Positions 43,578 to 51,500 of a DNA stretch of 64,000 nt are shown here, piece by piece. The notes beneath the pieces are model-generated. The model was not told where the DNA came from, did not search any database, and saw only the letters and a program-made list of their open reading frames with translations. The position numbers and the translations under genes are program-made. The DNA is from a virus, in the IMG/VR virus record IMGVR_UViG_3300048586_000294, positions 1 through 64,000 of that record, one strand, 5' to 3'. Every line of letters starts with the position of its first letter. The first letter of the stretch is position 1.

Positions 43578-45472
43578 CACTGCTTCCTCGCTTGACGGAG
43601 CGGGATCAGGTTGCCCTTCTGTACGTCGGACTGGATCTGATCCTCGGACTGGACGGATGCGCCACGCATCTTTTCGAGCATGGCCAGCTGCTGGGAGGGG
43701 GACGGCCCTTGGGCCTGCTTCTCTTGGGTAATGCGAAACTGGTCGAGGTCGGGGACACCCATCGAGCGGATCGCTTCTTCCACGATCCGTGGCATGTCGA
43801 ACTCCATCATCATGCCGGTCTGGTTGAGTACCTGGAGCATGTTCATCCACGTCTCGGGGCTGCGGGTCGGCTCGATGGGAAGGGTGCCGTCCACCACCAG
43901 ATAGTCGATGTTCCCTTGCAGGTCTTTCACCCCGTAATCGAGGTAGCCCTCCTGGGTCATACCAGCCAAGTTGCTGGGCATGTTCGACTGGTCGAGGCGG
44001 ATGCTCCCCTCATAGGCCATCGCGTCTTGGATGTTGCTGACCATCATCCTCACCATGGGCCGGACGGTGGTGGCAGAGAGGACGCGGCTGATGACACCAA
44101 GGCGTTGGCTGCCAAGTTGGGTGAGGCGCTGGATCTCGGTGGCGGTACGGATGCCATCGGCGGTCGGCATGCCTTGCTGGGCGTCACTGGCAGCGGCGAG
44201 GCGCTGCTTCATGTCACTCAAGGCGGCGATGTCGTTCCAGTGGCCACGGGTGATGTCGGGCACTTGGGCCACGAAGAAGCCTTCTCCAGGCTTGGCTCCA
44301 GGCATGGTCTGCACCACACCCCACGGGTTGCGGTCAATCAGGTCGTTGATGTTGACCATGGTGGGGTCGGCAAAGATCAGGTTGTTGAGGGAGGCTTGCA
44401 CGTTGTCCACGCGGCTTCTGAGCAGCCAAGTAGCGATGTCGTGCAGCGGCAGCAGCAAGTCGTAGAGGGACTGGGCATGGCTCTTGTGGACATCGTTGAA
44501 CAGGCCGCCGATGGTGACGGGGAACTGTCTGCCGTAGGGGTTGAACTGGAAGCGGATGACGGCCTCTTCGTCATAGACGGTCATGACCAGCCACACCTCG
44601 TCCCAGTCGGGGATACCAATTTGATAACCGGCCACTCGAAACCAACACTCGTCCGTGACGTGCGCATTGCCAAGGTTGAAGTAGCTGTCGCTCTCCTTGC
44701 TCCATTCAGTGTTCGGGTCGATGGAGAGGCCGCGTCCCTCTTCCCGTGTCCACTGGTGGGCACTCCAGCCGAAGGAGGTGGGCGACTCGCCAAGCTGAGG
44801 GAACAGCTTGAGCTTGGGGTACAGGCCGGTCTGGATCAGGGCGTGGTAGCTGGCGAAGTCGGCAAAGCAAATGAACTGCATCCGCTCCCAGTCGCCCCAG
44901 TTAACGCGGGGGTCGTGGAATGAGCGGCGCGGGTCAACGTTGATCAGCTCGTTGCTGTTGGTCTTCTTGTTCCACACCACCTTGGTGGGCGCGTAGCCGT
45001 AGCGGATGGAGTCAAGGCAGAGCTGGGCCACCCGCGCCTCGGCGGCAGTGCGGCGTATCTGCTGGTGCAACACCCGCTCCATGATGGCGCTCGCCTGTCG
45101 GCTCTTGCGGTTGAGTCCTTCCAGTTGGAAGACGGGATTGCGTCCTGTGAGGGCCGCCATCATGTAGGTGAGCACGGTGTCACTGATGGCACGGGTGTCG
45201 GCAATCACCGCCTTCTCACGGAACTCGGTGGCCTCCGGTGGCACGTACACATCATGGGCGCGGTCGGCCTGCTTCCAATGGCTGTAGCGTTTGCTGATGC
45301 TGGCGTGGCTCATGTCGAGCATGGCCTTGGCATAGTCAACCAGCTTGCGCTCCTGCTCATCGGTCAGTAGCGGGCTGATGTCGTCATAGTTCTCAAGGGC
45401 GGCCTTGAATTGACTGAGATCGACCAGTAGACCCTGATCGGCTTGGGCGGGGCGGTCACGATAGTTGGCCAC
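43577..45472 (-). CDS. Portal protein
   Basis: 631 residues, the podovirus portal size. Typical segments: YMMAALTGRNPVFQLEGLNR, a beta-rich wing (DRNPWGVVQTMPGAKPGEGF), helix RHLAA-like DMKQRLAAASDAQQGMPTAD ... ATEIQRLTQLGSQRLG (crown entry) and a disordered basic tail. Forms the dodecameric DNA channel at one capsid vertex. GTG 45472 is the start; its GGAG lies in the loop of a hairpin and late promoter B lies upstream. Confidence 0.88.
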   Translation of the reverse strand: MANYRDRPAQADQGLLVDLSQFKAALENYDDISPLLTDEQERKLVDYAKAMLDMSHASISKRYSHWKQADRAHDVYVPPEATEFREKAVIADTRAISDTVLTYMMAALTGRNPVFQLEGLNRKSRQASAIMERVLHQQIRRTAAEARVAQLCLDSIRYGYAPTKVVWNKKTNSNELINVDPRRSFHDPRVNWGDWERMQFICFADFASYHALIQTGLYPKLKLFPQLGESPTSFGWSAHQWTREEGRGLSIDPNTEWSKESDSYFNLGNAHVTDECWFRVAGYQIGIPDWDEVWLVMTVYDEEAVIRFQFNPYGRQFPVTIGGLFNDVHKSHAQSLYDLLLPLHDIATWLLRSRVDNVQASLNNLIFADPTMVNINDLIDRNPWGVVQTMPGAKPGEGFFVAQVPDITRGHWNDIAALSDMKQRLAAASDAQQGMPTADGIRTATEIQRLTQLGSQRLGVISRVLSATTVRPMVRMMVSNIQDAMAYEGSIRLDQSNMPSNLAGMTQEGYLDYGVKDLQGNIDYLVVDGTLPIEPTRSPETWMNMLQVLNQTGMMMEFDMPRIVEEAIRSMGVPDLDQFRITQEKQAQGPSPSQQLAMLEKMRGASVQSEDQIQSDVQKGNLIPLRQARKQ

Positions 45473-45497
45473 GGCATCGACTCCATGTTAGATGCCG
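45472..45497 (-). promoter_or_regulatory. Hairpin over the portal ribosome site
   Basis: CGGCATC (45497-45491) pairs with GATGCCG (45478-45472), placing GGAG in the loop and the GTG start at the stem base. RNA from promoter B should start at about 45493-45492, losing most of the 5' arm. Confidence 0.5.
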
Positions 45498-45498
45498 T

Positions 45499-45529
45499 AT
45501 TGTCAGCACTCGGAAAACATGGGTCGTCC
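45499..45529 (-). promoter_or_regulatory. Late promoter candidate B (portal operon)
   Basis: Minus-strand AGGACGACC (GGACGA at 45529-45524), 19 nt, GACAAT (45504-45499). Confidence 0.5.
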
Positions 45530-45592
45530 TGATGCGCTACTCAAACGGTTGCGAATTATGGTAGCTTTTGGACCTCATATTCAGGGGGTGAG

Positions 45593-46162
45593 ATGAAGAA
45601 CGGATCAATTATTGTGGCGGTTGTTGGGCTATTGTCGGTGGGGGCTATCATGGGTGCAGTGCTCACGCGCGAGCACGGTGACTATTTATCATTGCTAACC
45701 ACCATCGCAACAATATTACAGACATGTATTAGCGGATTGACGCTATGGGTTGCATTTTGGGCCTTTCAATCTTGGCGGCGTCAGTTCATTTATCCACGGT
45801 ATGTGGATGCCATGCTTGAAATTCGTGCTGCATTTATTCAGTGCGTTGATTCTTTTGATCCGACCATCCGAACCTATGGGCTATCTCAATACACAATTTC
45901 TGGAAAACAAGAAAAGGCAGAAATGATGCATGGCTTATTGGAGTCACTGCAAATTGTTATAACCCGTAATAACTTCCTTATTAAACGCTTTGCGTCAGAT
46001 GAATTGCTGTGGTTCTTTCAATCGTTGGAACAACGGTTTAGAGATATATTTCACAACATCGTGTTTGCTAAAAATAAAAGTGACAGACTTGCCGCTGTGA
46101 ATAGCTTACTCCAGCTCAATGCCAAGTTTTCAGACATGTACGACAGTGGTTGGCCTCGGTAG
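45593..46162 (+). CDS. Two-helix membrane protein, moron
   Basis: 189 residues with transmembrane segments at about 6-24 (IIVAVVGLLSVGAIMGAVL) and about 38-60 (TIATILQTCISGLTLWVAFW), then a soluble helical cytoplasmic domain (FIYPRYVDAMLEIRAAF ... LWFFQSLEQRFRDIF). AT-rich and opposite in strand to the portal and terminase genes that flank it, with GGGGGTGAG before ATG. Such genes are often lysogenic-conversion or superinfection-exclusion factors; this is inference. No family recognised. Confidence 0.75.
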   Translation: MKNGSIIVAVVGLLSVGAIMGAVLTREHGDYLSLLTTIATILQTCISGLTLWVAFWAFQSWRRQFIYPRYVDAMLEIRAAFIQCVDSFDPTIRTYGLSQYTISGKQEKAEMMHGLLESLQIVITRNNFLIKRFASDELLWFFQSLEQRFRDIFHNIVFAKNKSDRLAAVNSLLQLNAKFSDMYDSGWPR

Positions 46163-46167
46163 GCAAA

Positions 46168-47859
46168 TTAGCTGCCAAGACGGCGCATCGGTCTGACATT
46201 GCTGGCGTTGAGAGACTGAGGGCCGGAGAGGCGCTGGCTGTTCTTGACGGTCTGAAGCAAGCTGGCGCCACCCAGCGCATCGAAGTTGGGCGTGGCGTAC
46301 CGGCTCAGGGTATCGAGGGTGATGGTCAGCGCGTCCACTTGGTCGTCATTGGCACAGTTGGGGAACTGGCTGCATTCGAGGGTGAACACATCGAGCCAAG
46401 GGGCGGAGCGCGGCAAAAAGACGCGGCCCCCTTCGATCATCGGCGTGACCAGACTGGCCCGCGTTACCTTGTCACCTGACGGCAGCTTGTAGGGAATGAC
46501 GCTCACACCGGACTCGCGGCGCATTTCCTGGATCAGGCTCTGGCCACTGGCCTTGTCTTCCACGTAGAAGCCGCGCAGCCCTTGTCCGCGATACATGGCG
46601 TTGAGCTGGAGCATCTTGCGTTTGAGGGCGGGGAAGTCCCATTTGCCTCGGTGCAGGTCAAGTACGTAGATGTCACCGGAGCGGCTGAGACCGGCGACCA
46701 GCATGACCGAGTAATCGGCACGCTCGTTGGTCTTGAAGGCGGTATCCACGCCGATGATGATGGCGCTCATTTCGAGCAGGTCGGTGTAGAACTGCCACCA
46801 GGATTCCTTGATGAGGTTGCCCCCCTTGATGTAGGGGGTTTGCTGGTAGAGCGCTTCAAAGTCGCGCTCGTTGAGGCGCTTCTTCTTCTTGAGCCAATCG
46901 AGGGGAAACCGCTCTGGCCAGAGGGCCGACTCAAGGGGCTTATAAACGTAATTGCCACCGCCCGCCTTGAGCTGGTCAGTAGGCCGGTACTTGGGGTGAT
47001 CTTCTGGAAGCGTGTCACGGCGCACCCTGATGCCGGAGTCTTGATACTCGATGGCCTTGAAGTTGATGTGCAGCCACTCGCCATCCTTCCATTCATCGGT
47101 ATCCTGAATGCGCCCGCCAAGGTCGTCAGGATGCCAACGGGTGAGAATGACCAAGCGTTTTGGGTGAGTACCGTCCACTTCGGGTTGAAGACGAGTATCC
47201 AGGGCCGAGGTGTAGAAGTCCCACACACGGTTGCGCTGGGTGAGCGACTCTGCCTCGATGCGTGACTTCACGGGGTCGTCCACGATCAAGAGCGTTGCCG
47301 GTCGGCCCGAGGTAGTGCCACCCACACCAATGGAGTAGTACGCGCCACCGTCGGTGGTGCGCCAGTTGTCCACGGCGGTGGCCTTGGCATTGAGGATGAA
47401 GTCGGGGAAGACCTGGGAGAACTTTGGGTCTTCGATGATCATCTGTATGTTGCGGCCAAAGCCGCTGGCCAAGTCGGAGTTGTACGCCGTGGTCATGCAG
47501 TAGCGTGAGGGGCGGCGGCCCATGTAGTAGGCGGGGAACAGCTCGGTGCAGTAGCTCGACTTGCTGTGACGCGGTGGCATGTTGACCATCGCATTATTGA
47601 TCTTCTTGGCGTCCGGCTTGCGCTCGTAATGGAAGGGGACGCCCTTCTGCTTGCACGTCCAGAAGCGGGAGAACTCGGCCTCAAAGTCGCTATACAGGAT
47701 GTCCTTTTCGAGCCGGTCCAACAGGAGTGCGAGCTTGTAATGGAATTTTGGGATCACCCAGTCTGGATGGAAGAGGGTGACAAATGAGACGAAGGATTCG
47801 CCCGCATCACGGATCTGGAGAAGGTACTTGGCGAGTTCGGTTTTGTTGTGTTGTGTCAT
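46168..47859 (-). CDS. terL: Terminase large subunit
   Basis: 563 residues. ATPase domain: Walker A-like PPRHSKSS (about 95-102), Walker B LLIVDDP (about 190-196) and RLVILTRWHPDDLGG. Nuclease domain: IIIGVDTAFKT (about 360), FYVEDKASGQSLIQ and the C-terminal NDDQVDALT acidic motif. Cuts concatemers and drives packaging through the portal. A hairpin covers its ribosome site and late promoter C lies upstream. Confidence 0.93.
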   Translation of the reverse strand: MTQHNKTELAKYLLQIRDAGESFVSFVTLFHPDWVIPKFHYKLALLLDRLEKDILYSDFEAEFSRFWTCKQKGVPFHYERKPDAKKINNAMVNMPPRHSKSSYCTELFPAYYMGRRPSRYCMTTAYNSDLASGFGRNIQMIIEDPKFSQVFPDFILNAKATAVDNWRTTDGGAYYSIGVGGTTSGRPATLLIVDDPVKSRIEAESLTQRNRVWDFYTSALDTRLQPEVDGTHPKRLVILTRWHPDDLGGRIQDTDEWKDGEWLHINFKAIEYQDSGIRVRRDTLPEDHPKYRPTDQLKAGGGNYVYKPLESALWPERFPLDWLKKKKRLNERDFEALYQQTPYIKGGNLIKESWWQFYTDLLEMSAIIIGVDTAFKTNERADYSVMLVAGLSRSGDIYVLDLHRGKWDFPALKRKMLQLNAMYRGQGLRGFYVEDKASGQSLIQEMRRESGVSVIPYKLPSGDKVTRASLVTPMIEGGRVFLPRSAPWLDVFTLECSQFPNCANDDQVDALTITLDTLSRYATPNFDALGGASLLQTVKNSQRLSGPQSLNASNVRPMRRLGS

Positions 47860-47886
47860 GGTGGCCCCCGCTTACTGGGAGCCACC
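47860..47886 (-). promoter_or_regulatory. Hairpin masking the terL ribosome site
   Basis: GGTGGC (47886-47881) pairs with GCCACC (47865-47860), extendable by a CCC/GGG pair across one bulge, directly before the ATG. Promoter C should start RNA at about 47879, downstream of the whole 5' arm. Confidence 0.5.
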
Positions 47887-47914
47887 ATAGGGAGAATGGC
47901 GGGGGCGGTCGTCC
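47885..47914 (-). promoter_or_regulatory. Late promoter candidate C (terL)
   Basis: Minus-strand AGGACGACC (GGACGA at 47914-47909), 18 nt, CTATGG (47890-47885). It begins within the stop codon of the XRE-like gene. Confidence 0.5.
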
Positions 47915-48171
47915 TACAGGGCGGGATGTCCGAAGAGAATGAAATCCCTCTCTTCGCTGCTTATGAGGCCGTTCCTATGCCATGCCAAGATGGTCAGAAC
48001 GTTCACTTGCCGGTATCCCTTTTCCCAGTTCTTGAGGGTGGTCTCTTTTGCGCCAATTCGTTCGCACACAACGGCTCTGGAACCACATGAGTGCCTCCAT
48101 TCACTGAGGCGATGACGGATCTCGTTGTTGAGATCTTCCTCCGCCTTTTGGTTGTTCATGTAATTTACCAC
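47914..48171 (-). CDS. XRE-like helix-turn-helix protein, 85 aa
   Basis: HTH of the form VVCERIGAKETTLKNWEKGY, residues about 34-53, with flanking helices. Too short for a CI repressor; a Cro-sized regulator. GTG 48171 follows AGGAGG closely; ATG 48159 in frame is an alternative. It lies between packaging genes, an unusual place for a lysis-lysogeny switch. Confidence 0.65.
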   Translation of the reverse strand: MVNYMNNQKAEEDLNNEIRHRLSEWRHSCGSRAVVCERIGAKETTLKNWEKGYRQVNVLTILAWHRNGLISSEERDFILFGHPAL

Positions 48172-48224
48172 CGATCCTCCTTTTGGTTTTCAAGGGCGAT
48201 CCTCACACAACACAAATACCCCTT

Positions 48225-48464
48225 TCAAGATAGTGACAGGGCCATTTTCTTTCTAAATTCCATCGTTTCGATGGCTTGGTTTAGTTGTTGTTGTGTCTTC
48301 GGGTCGTCAATTGTGTGTGCCATGATCCTCATCAAGTGTTCGTGCATCGCATCACTGCGTCGGTCCAGTGGGATGCGGGTCAGGTCAAGGGACTGAATGG
48401 CCTCTACGAACCACTGGAGGCTGACGTTGGTTGGGATACGGTTCTCTTCGCTCTTGGTGATCAT
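48225..48464 (-). CDS. Hypothetical small helical protein, 79 aa
   Basis: Helical with a Met-rich C-terminal half (QLNQAIETMEFRKKMALS). No family recognised. Overlaps the upstream gene by ATGA. Confidence 0.6.
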   Translation of the reverse strand: MITKSEENRIPTNVSLQWFVEAIQSLDLTRIPLDRRSDAMHEHLMRIMAHTIDDPKTQQQLNQAIETMEFRKKMALSLS

Positions 48465-48922
48465 AGGAGCGGGTTCTCCATTTCAATGGCACGGTCGATA
48501 AGTGCATCGCTATAGGGCTGGCAACCGTTCTCCTCGCGGATGATCCCCTTGATGACCCGCCGCATCGTCTTCGGACTAAAAACGTTGAAGGGTTCACCAG
48601 GGTTGATGCCGCAGTAACTGGCCAAGCGCCACACGTAGCGGTTGGTCTCGTTCTCGGCAGGTGGAGCCCAGCGCATGATGATCTCGTATACGGTGTCGAT
48701 GTTGGCTGCGCCGTAGCCTGGGAGTCCCTTCTGTTTACTGTAGCTACGCAAGATGCGTACCATCGCCCTAATACCGTACTCGGGACTGACGAAGACACAG
48801 AACTTGCCATCATGTTTGCTCTCGGCCAGGCCATCCCATTGGGTGCCGTTCCAGATCACGTTGCCTGGGTTGTGGTTGCGGATGCCACGAACCTCGAAGG
48901 CCAACGGCTTGAGCAGCTTCAT
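48461..48922 (-). CDS. P5-like structural / muralytic-type protein
   Basis: About 153 residues. RGIRNHNPGNVIWNGTQWDG, then FVSPEYGIRAMVRILRSY and the YVWRLASYCGINPGEPFNV segment match the 'structural protein P5' group of phage proteins, thought to be related to peptidoglycan-active enzymes. Its place upstream of terL is unusual for an endolysin. Start chosen at ATG 48922 (ATGA overlap); ATG 48931 is also possible. Confidence 0.65.
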   Translation of the reverse strand: MKLLKPLAFEVRGIRNHNPGNVIWNGTQWDGLAESKHDGKFCVFVSPEYGIRAMVRILRSYSKQKGLPGYGAANIDTVYEIIMRWAPPAENETNRYVWRLASYCGINPGEPFNVFSPKTMRRVIKGIIREENGCQPYSDALIDRAIEMENPLL

Positions 48923-49203
48923 TCGTCCCATGGCTCGTCCTCGTCTTCTGCGTTTTCGTCTACGTAGATGGGCGTGGAGGGGCCAAGGTAGGCGCCCTCG
49001 ATGTTGAAGCCAAACCATTCCACGGCGTCATCGGGTGTCATGCCTTCGTGGTCAACGAGCACTTCCAGGATCTTGTCGATGGAGTAGACGGCGCGGGCTT
49101 GATGGCTGTCGCCGGTCTGCTCGACCCGATAGCCAATGAGAGCGCGGTCAAAGTGCGACGGCAGCACGGAGGCAGGGTTAAGCCAGCTGATCCCTTTGCT
49201 CAT
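48919..49203 (-). CDS. Hypothetical acidic protein, 94 aa
   Basis: Beginning MSKGISWLNPASVLPSHFDR with a strongly acidic end (DENAEDEDEPWDE). The acidity could mimic DNA, but there is no family match. Overlaps both neighbours at start and stop codons. Confidence 0.62.
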   Translation of the reverse strand: MSKGISWLNPASVLPSHFDRALIGYRVEQTGDSHQARAVYSIDKILEVLVDHEGMTPDDAVEWFGFNIEGAYLGPSTPIYVDENAEDEDEPWDE

Positions 49204-49577
49204 TAGCTTCTCCCTGCCAGTTCGCCCTCGATGGCACGGGACTCGGCCACCATCCGCTCCAGTTCTTCACGGGTCAGCTGGTCAGGGCGAGAGTGGGTGT
49301 GCTCAATGGTGGCTTGGCTCACCTTGAGGTCGGGCAGCACTTTGTTGAGCAGGGCGGTAAACAGGCGAGTCTGGTTGGGAGACCAGATCACTGCGCCATC
49401 CAGGACATCGCGCACGGTATCCAGACGGGACATGACGGTGTGATAGCAGGATCGGCGCACCATCATCTGTTCTTCTTTGGTGATGGCCAGCTCGGAAGCG
49501 GACTTGCCGCGATAGGCTTCGATTTCGGACGGGCGGCCACGGGCGCGGCGGCCCGATGGACTGTCGGGGATCTTCAT
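49203..49577 (-). CDS. Probable terminase small subunit
   Basis: 124 residues: basic N-terminus (SPSGRRARGRPSEIEAYRGK), a helical core (SRLDTVRDVLDGAVIWSPNQ ... LLNKVLPDLKVSQ) and an acidic C-terminal helix. It is the first gene of the packaging and late block, the usual place of terS; no motif proves it. ATG 49577 is preceded by GGAGCGCC; the upstream in-frame extension is low-complexity and rejected. Confidence 0.55.
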   Translation of the reverse strand: MKIPDSPSGRRARGRPSEIEAYRGKSASELAITKEEQMMVRRSCYHTVMSRLDTVRDVLDGAVIWSPNQTRLFTALLNKVLPDLKVSQATIEHTHSRPDQLTREELERMVAESRAIEGELAGRS

Positions 49578-49636
49578 GGTGGCGCTCCCAGCGTTTCGAA
49601 AAAATGGCGCGAATGTAGACGGTGCTGGGTGACAAA

Positions 49637-49664
49637 ATAATGAGCGTGCTCGGCGGGGTCGTCC
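49637..49664 (-). promoter_or_regulatory. Late promoter candidate A (terS operon)
   Basis: Minus-strand GGGACGACC (GGACGA at 49664-49659), 16 nt, CATTAT (49642-49637). It would start the first late transcript. Confidence 0.55.
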
Positions 49665-49925
49665 CACCCCCCCTTCCTTTTTCCGACCCTCTCCCCCCCC
49701 CCCTTTTTTCCCTCTCATGCCCTTCTTTTTTCTATTTCTGCGCCTAACCATCCTCTAAGTCATTGATTGAATTGGAAAGTACGTTTCCTGTCATAGGAAA
49801 CGAACCCACTCTTTTTGATATGTTTATCCTATTAATTTCGCATCAATCAATGCCATTCCTCGATTGATATCCACGTTACGAATGGCTTAACCCAGATCTG
49901 CAAAATGTTCTCAATTCCCCCAACA
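49665..49925. other. Divergent control region with homopolymer and palindromes
   Basis: Holds a C11-T6 run (49693-49708), a CATTGATTGA/TCAATCAATG inverted pair (49761-49770, 49843-49852) and, between them, the palindrome CGTTTCCT-GTCAT-AGGAAACG (49782-49802). These look like operators for the late block on one side and the right arm on the other. No gene. Confidence 0.55.
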
Positions 49926-49990
49926 ACCCCCTAAAGGGGGTATTAAATCTTGGGGCGACCGACTCGGATAGTCCGACCGGATTTACTTCG
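49926..49990 (+). ncRNA. Two-hairpin leader element, copy R1
   Basis: ACCCCC-TAAA-GGGGGT (49926-49941), then attaaatcttgggg, then a second hairpin TCGGA-tag-TCCGA (49965-49977). The first hairpin with its TAAA loop and the linker recur at R2 and R3. Unlike those, no T-run follows. A later stem, CGACC with GGTCG, covers GGAGG of the next gene. Confidence 0.55.
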
Positions 49991-50005
49991 ACCATGGAGG
50001 TCGCT

Positions 50006-50464
50006 ATGAACGCCATCGCAACTACCGCTATGACCGCCCAACAGCTCCACTCCGCCATTGTGGAGGGCACCGTCTCCGTCACCGAAGGCAAGGCCGTGCT
50101 CCGTGCTCGCATTGCCAAGGCCGAGGCCGAAGGCCGCAAGCCACGCGCTCCGAGTGTGCAGCTCCTGAAGGAGCTGGAAGACCTCAAGCCCAACGCGAAA
50201 CCCACGAAGTTGCCCAACCCCGTTGACGCACTCAAGGCCGCCAAGGCTGCAAAGCAGCCCGAGCAACCGGAGGCCAAGCCGCAAGCTGCGAAGCAGCCCG
50301 CAAAGCAACCTGCGAAGCAGGCTCCTGCCAAGGCCGCTGATGCCAATGCCACCGTGCTTACCAACGGGCAACTACTCAACCTGCTCCGCGAACGAGCCAG
50401 CGCAGATGCGTCCTTCCTGTCCGCCCTTGGCAGTCTGTTCATCGAGCTGACCCAAGCGAAGTAA
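50006..50464 (+). CDS. Ala/Lys/Pro-rich linker protein, 152 aa
   Basis: Helical N-terminal 70 residues (EGKAVLRARIAKAEAEGRK), a flexible repeat region rich in AKQPAKQP units, and a compact C-terminal helix pair (LTNGQLLNLLRERASADASF). Resembles phage DNA- or protein-binding adaptors, without family evidence. ATG 50006 follows GGAGG; first gene of the rightward arm. Confidence 0.65.
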   Translation: MNAIATTAMTAQQLHSAIVEGTVSVTEGKAVLRARIAKAEAEGRKPRAPSVQLLKELEDLKPNAKPTKLPNPVDALKAAKAAKQPEQPEAKPQAAKQPAKQPAKQAPAKAADANATVLTNGQLLNLLRERASADASFLSALGSLFIELTQAK

Positions 50465-50486
50465 GCCCGTTCGTCTGGTTATCAGA

Positions 50487-50510
50487 GGCAGCCACACCGG
50501 CTGCCTTTTT
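50487..50510 (+). terminator. Terminator fused to a conserved ribosome leader (module 1)
   Basis: GGCAGCC-acacc-GGCTGCC then TTTTT, followed directly by cgtttcaaggagaaacacc and ATG 50530. Hairpin, T-run and leader form one unit that recurs downstream. Confidence 0.85.
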
Positions 50511-50529
50511 CGTTTCAAGGAGAAACACC

Positions 50530-51063
50530 ATGTCCGCCTACATGAACAGCAACACAGACGTTGCAAGCTTTGGCTCCTTCCTGATCCGCTTTCTCAGCTA
50601 CCACTCATGTCTCCACGGCCACAAGACACGCGCTTTGCTCAACAAGGTGTGGCCGTACTCGCCATGGGCACCCAACTACAGCCACGCGAGAGATAACCAT
50701 CTGCCGTGGCAAGTAGGCAGGTTGTGCCGCCTCATGTTGCTGATGAATCGCCGAGGGGTATGGCATCGCTACACCTTGGGCCGCACGGGGTCGAGCCGCC
50801 ACGACACACCGGCCTGGGAGCACACCCGCGTTGCCAAGCTGCGCCACAACTGCGCTCCACCACTGGAGAAGCAGCTCGTAGAGATGGCCAAGTTCATGAG
50901 AAACGTGACCTATCAGTGCGCCGAGTTCAGCGACAACTGCAAGCCACGCAACTATGACCTGTTGTGTGACTTCGAGCTGACCATCTACTGCGATGTGATG
51001 TGTTCACTCAAGGTGTGGGAGGACGCACCGTGGGGCGGGTTCAGCTCTGTGCTGGGTAACTAA
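50530..51063 (+). CDS. Hypothetical protein, 177 aa
   Basis: Rich in Cys, His, Trp and Arg (SYHSCLHGHKTRALLNKVWP, VTYQCAEFSDNCKPRNYDLL). No family recognised; the Cys/His content hints at metal or disulfide structure. Strong AAGGAG leader, terminators on both sides. Confidence 0.68.
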   Translation: MSAYMNSNTDVASFGSFLIRFLSYHSCLHGHKTRALLNKVWPYSPWAPNYSHARDNHLPWQVGRLCRLMLLMNRRGVWHRYTLGRTGSSRHDTPAWEHTRVAKLRHNCAPPLEKQLVEMAKFMRNVTYQCAEFSDNCKPRNYDLLCDFELTIYCDVMCSLKVWEDAPWGGFSSVLGN

Positions 51064-51065
51064 TC

Positions 51066-51119
51066 CTCTCCCTAAAGGGAGAGTTCAATCATGGGCTGCC
51101 AATTCTGGCGGCCCTTTTT
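51066..51119 (+). ncRNA. Two-hairpin element R2, ending in a terminator
   Basis: CTCTCCC-TAAA-GGGAGAG (51066-51083), linker ttcaatcat, GGGCTGCC-aattct-GGCGGCCC (51093-51114), TTTTT, then gtttgatggagaaacatc and ATG 51138. The first stem covaries with R3 at four positions. Confidence 0.65.
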
Positions 51120-51137
51120 GTTTGATGGAGAAACATC

Positions 51138-51500
51138 ATGATCGAGTTCAACGATTCATTCAGCCAAGCCGCAGTGGCCGAGGCCCTGCGAGCACACGAC
51201 AGCCTGCAAGAGATAGTCAGCCGCAACCTGATGGTGCGTGGCTGGGAGTTCGACCACGACAGCGAGGGCAAGCGCACCAGCCCACCGCACATCAAGCCCG
51301 TGCCAATGCTGCACAAGACCACCCTCTACGTGAACCCGAGCGACATGATGGACAACTTGCCCCGTGAGATTGGCTTTGCGTGGTGGGAGCGTGAGTGCAA
51401 CGAGCGTGGCTATCCCATTGGGGAGTGGCGACGCACCATCGTGGGAGCCTACTTCAACCATGGCACCAATGAGCAACCCAACTGGGGGAGTCACACATGA
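51138..51500 (+). CDS. Hypothetical protein, 120 aa
   Basis: FNDSFSQAAVAEALRAHDSL, then a VNPSDMMDNLPREIGFAWWE segment. No family found. Overlaps the next gene by ATGA, so the pair is translated together. Confidence 0.66.
   Translation: MIEFNDSFSQAAVAEALRAHDSLQEIVSRNLMVRGWEFDHDSEGKRTSPPHIKPVPMLHKTTLYVNPSDMMDNLPREIGFAWWERECNERGYPIGEWRRTIVGAYFNHGTNEQPNWGSHT

Noticed and set aside
49578-49751. N-terminal extension of the small-terminase-like protein
   Set aside because: Translates the purine-rich run into Lys/Gly/Arg low complexity; ATG 49577 has a good ribosome site.
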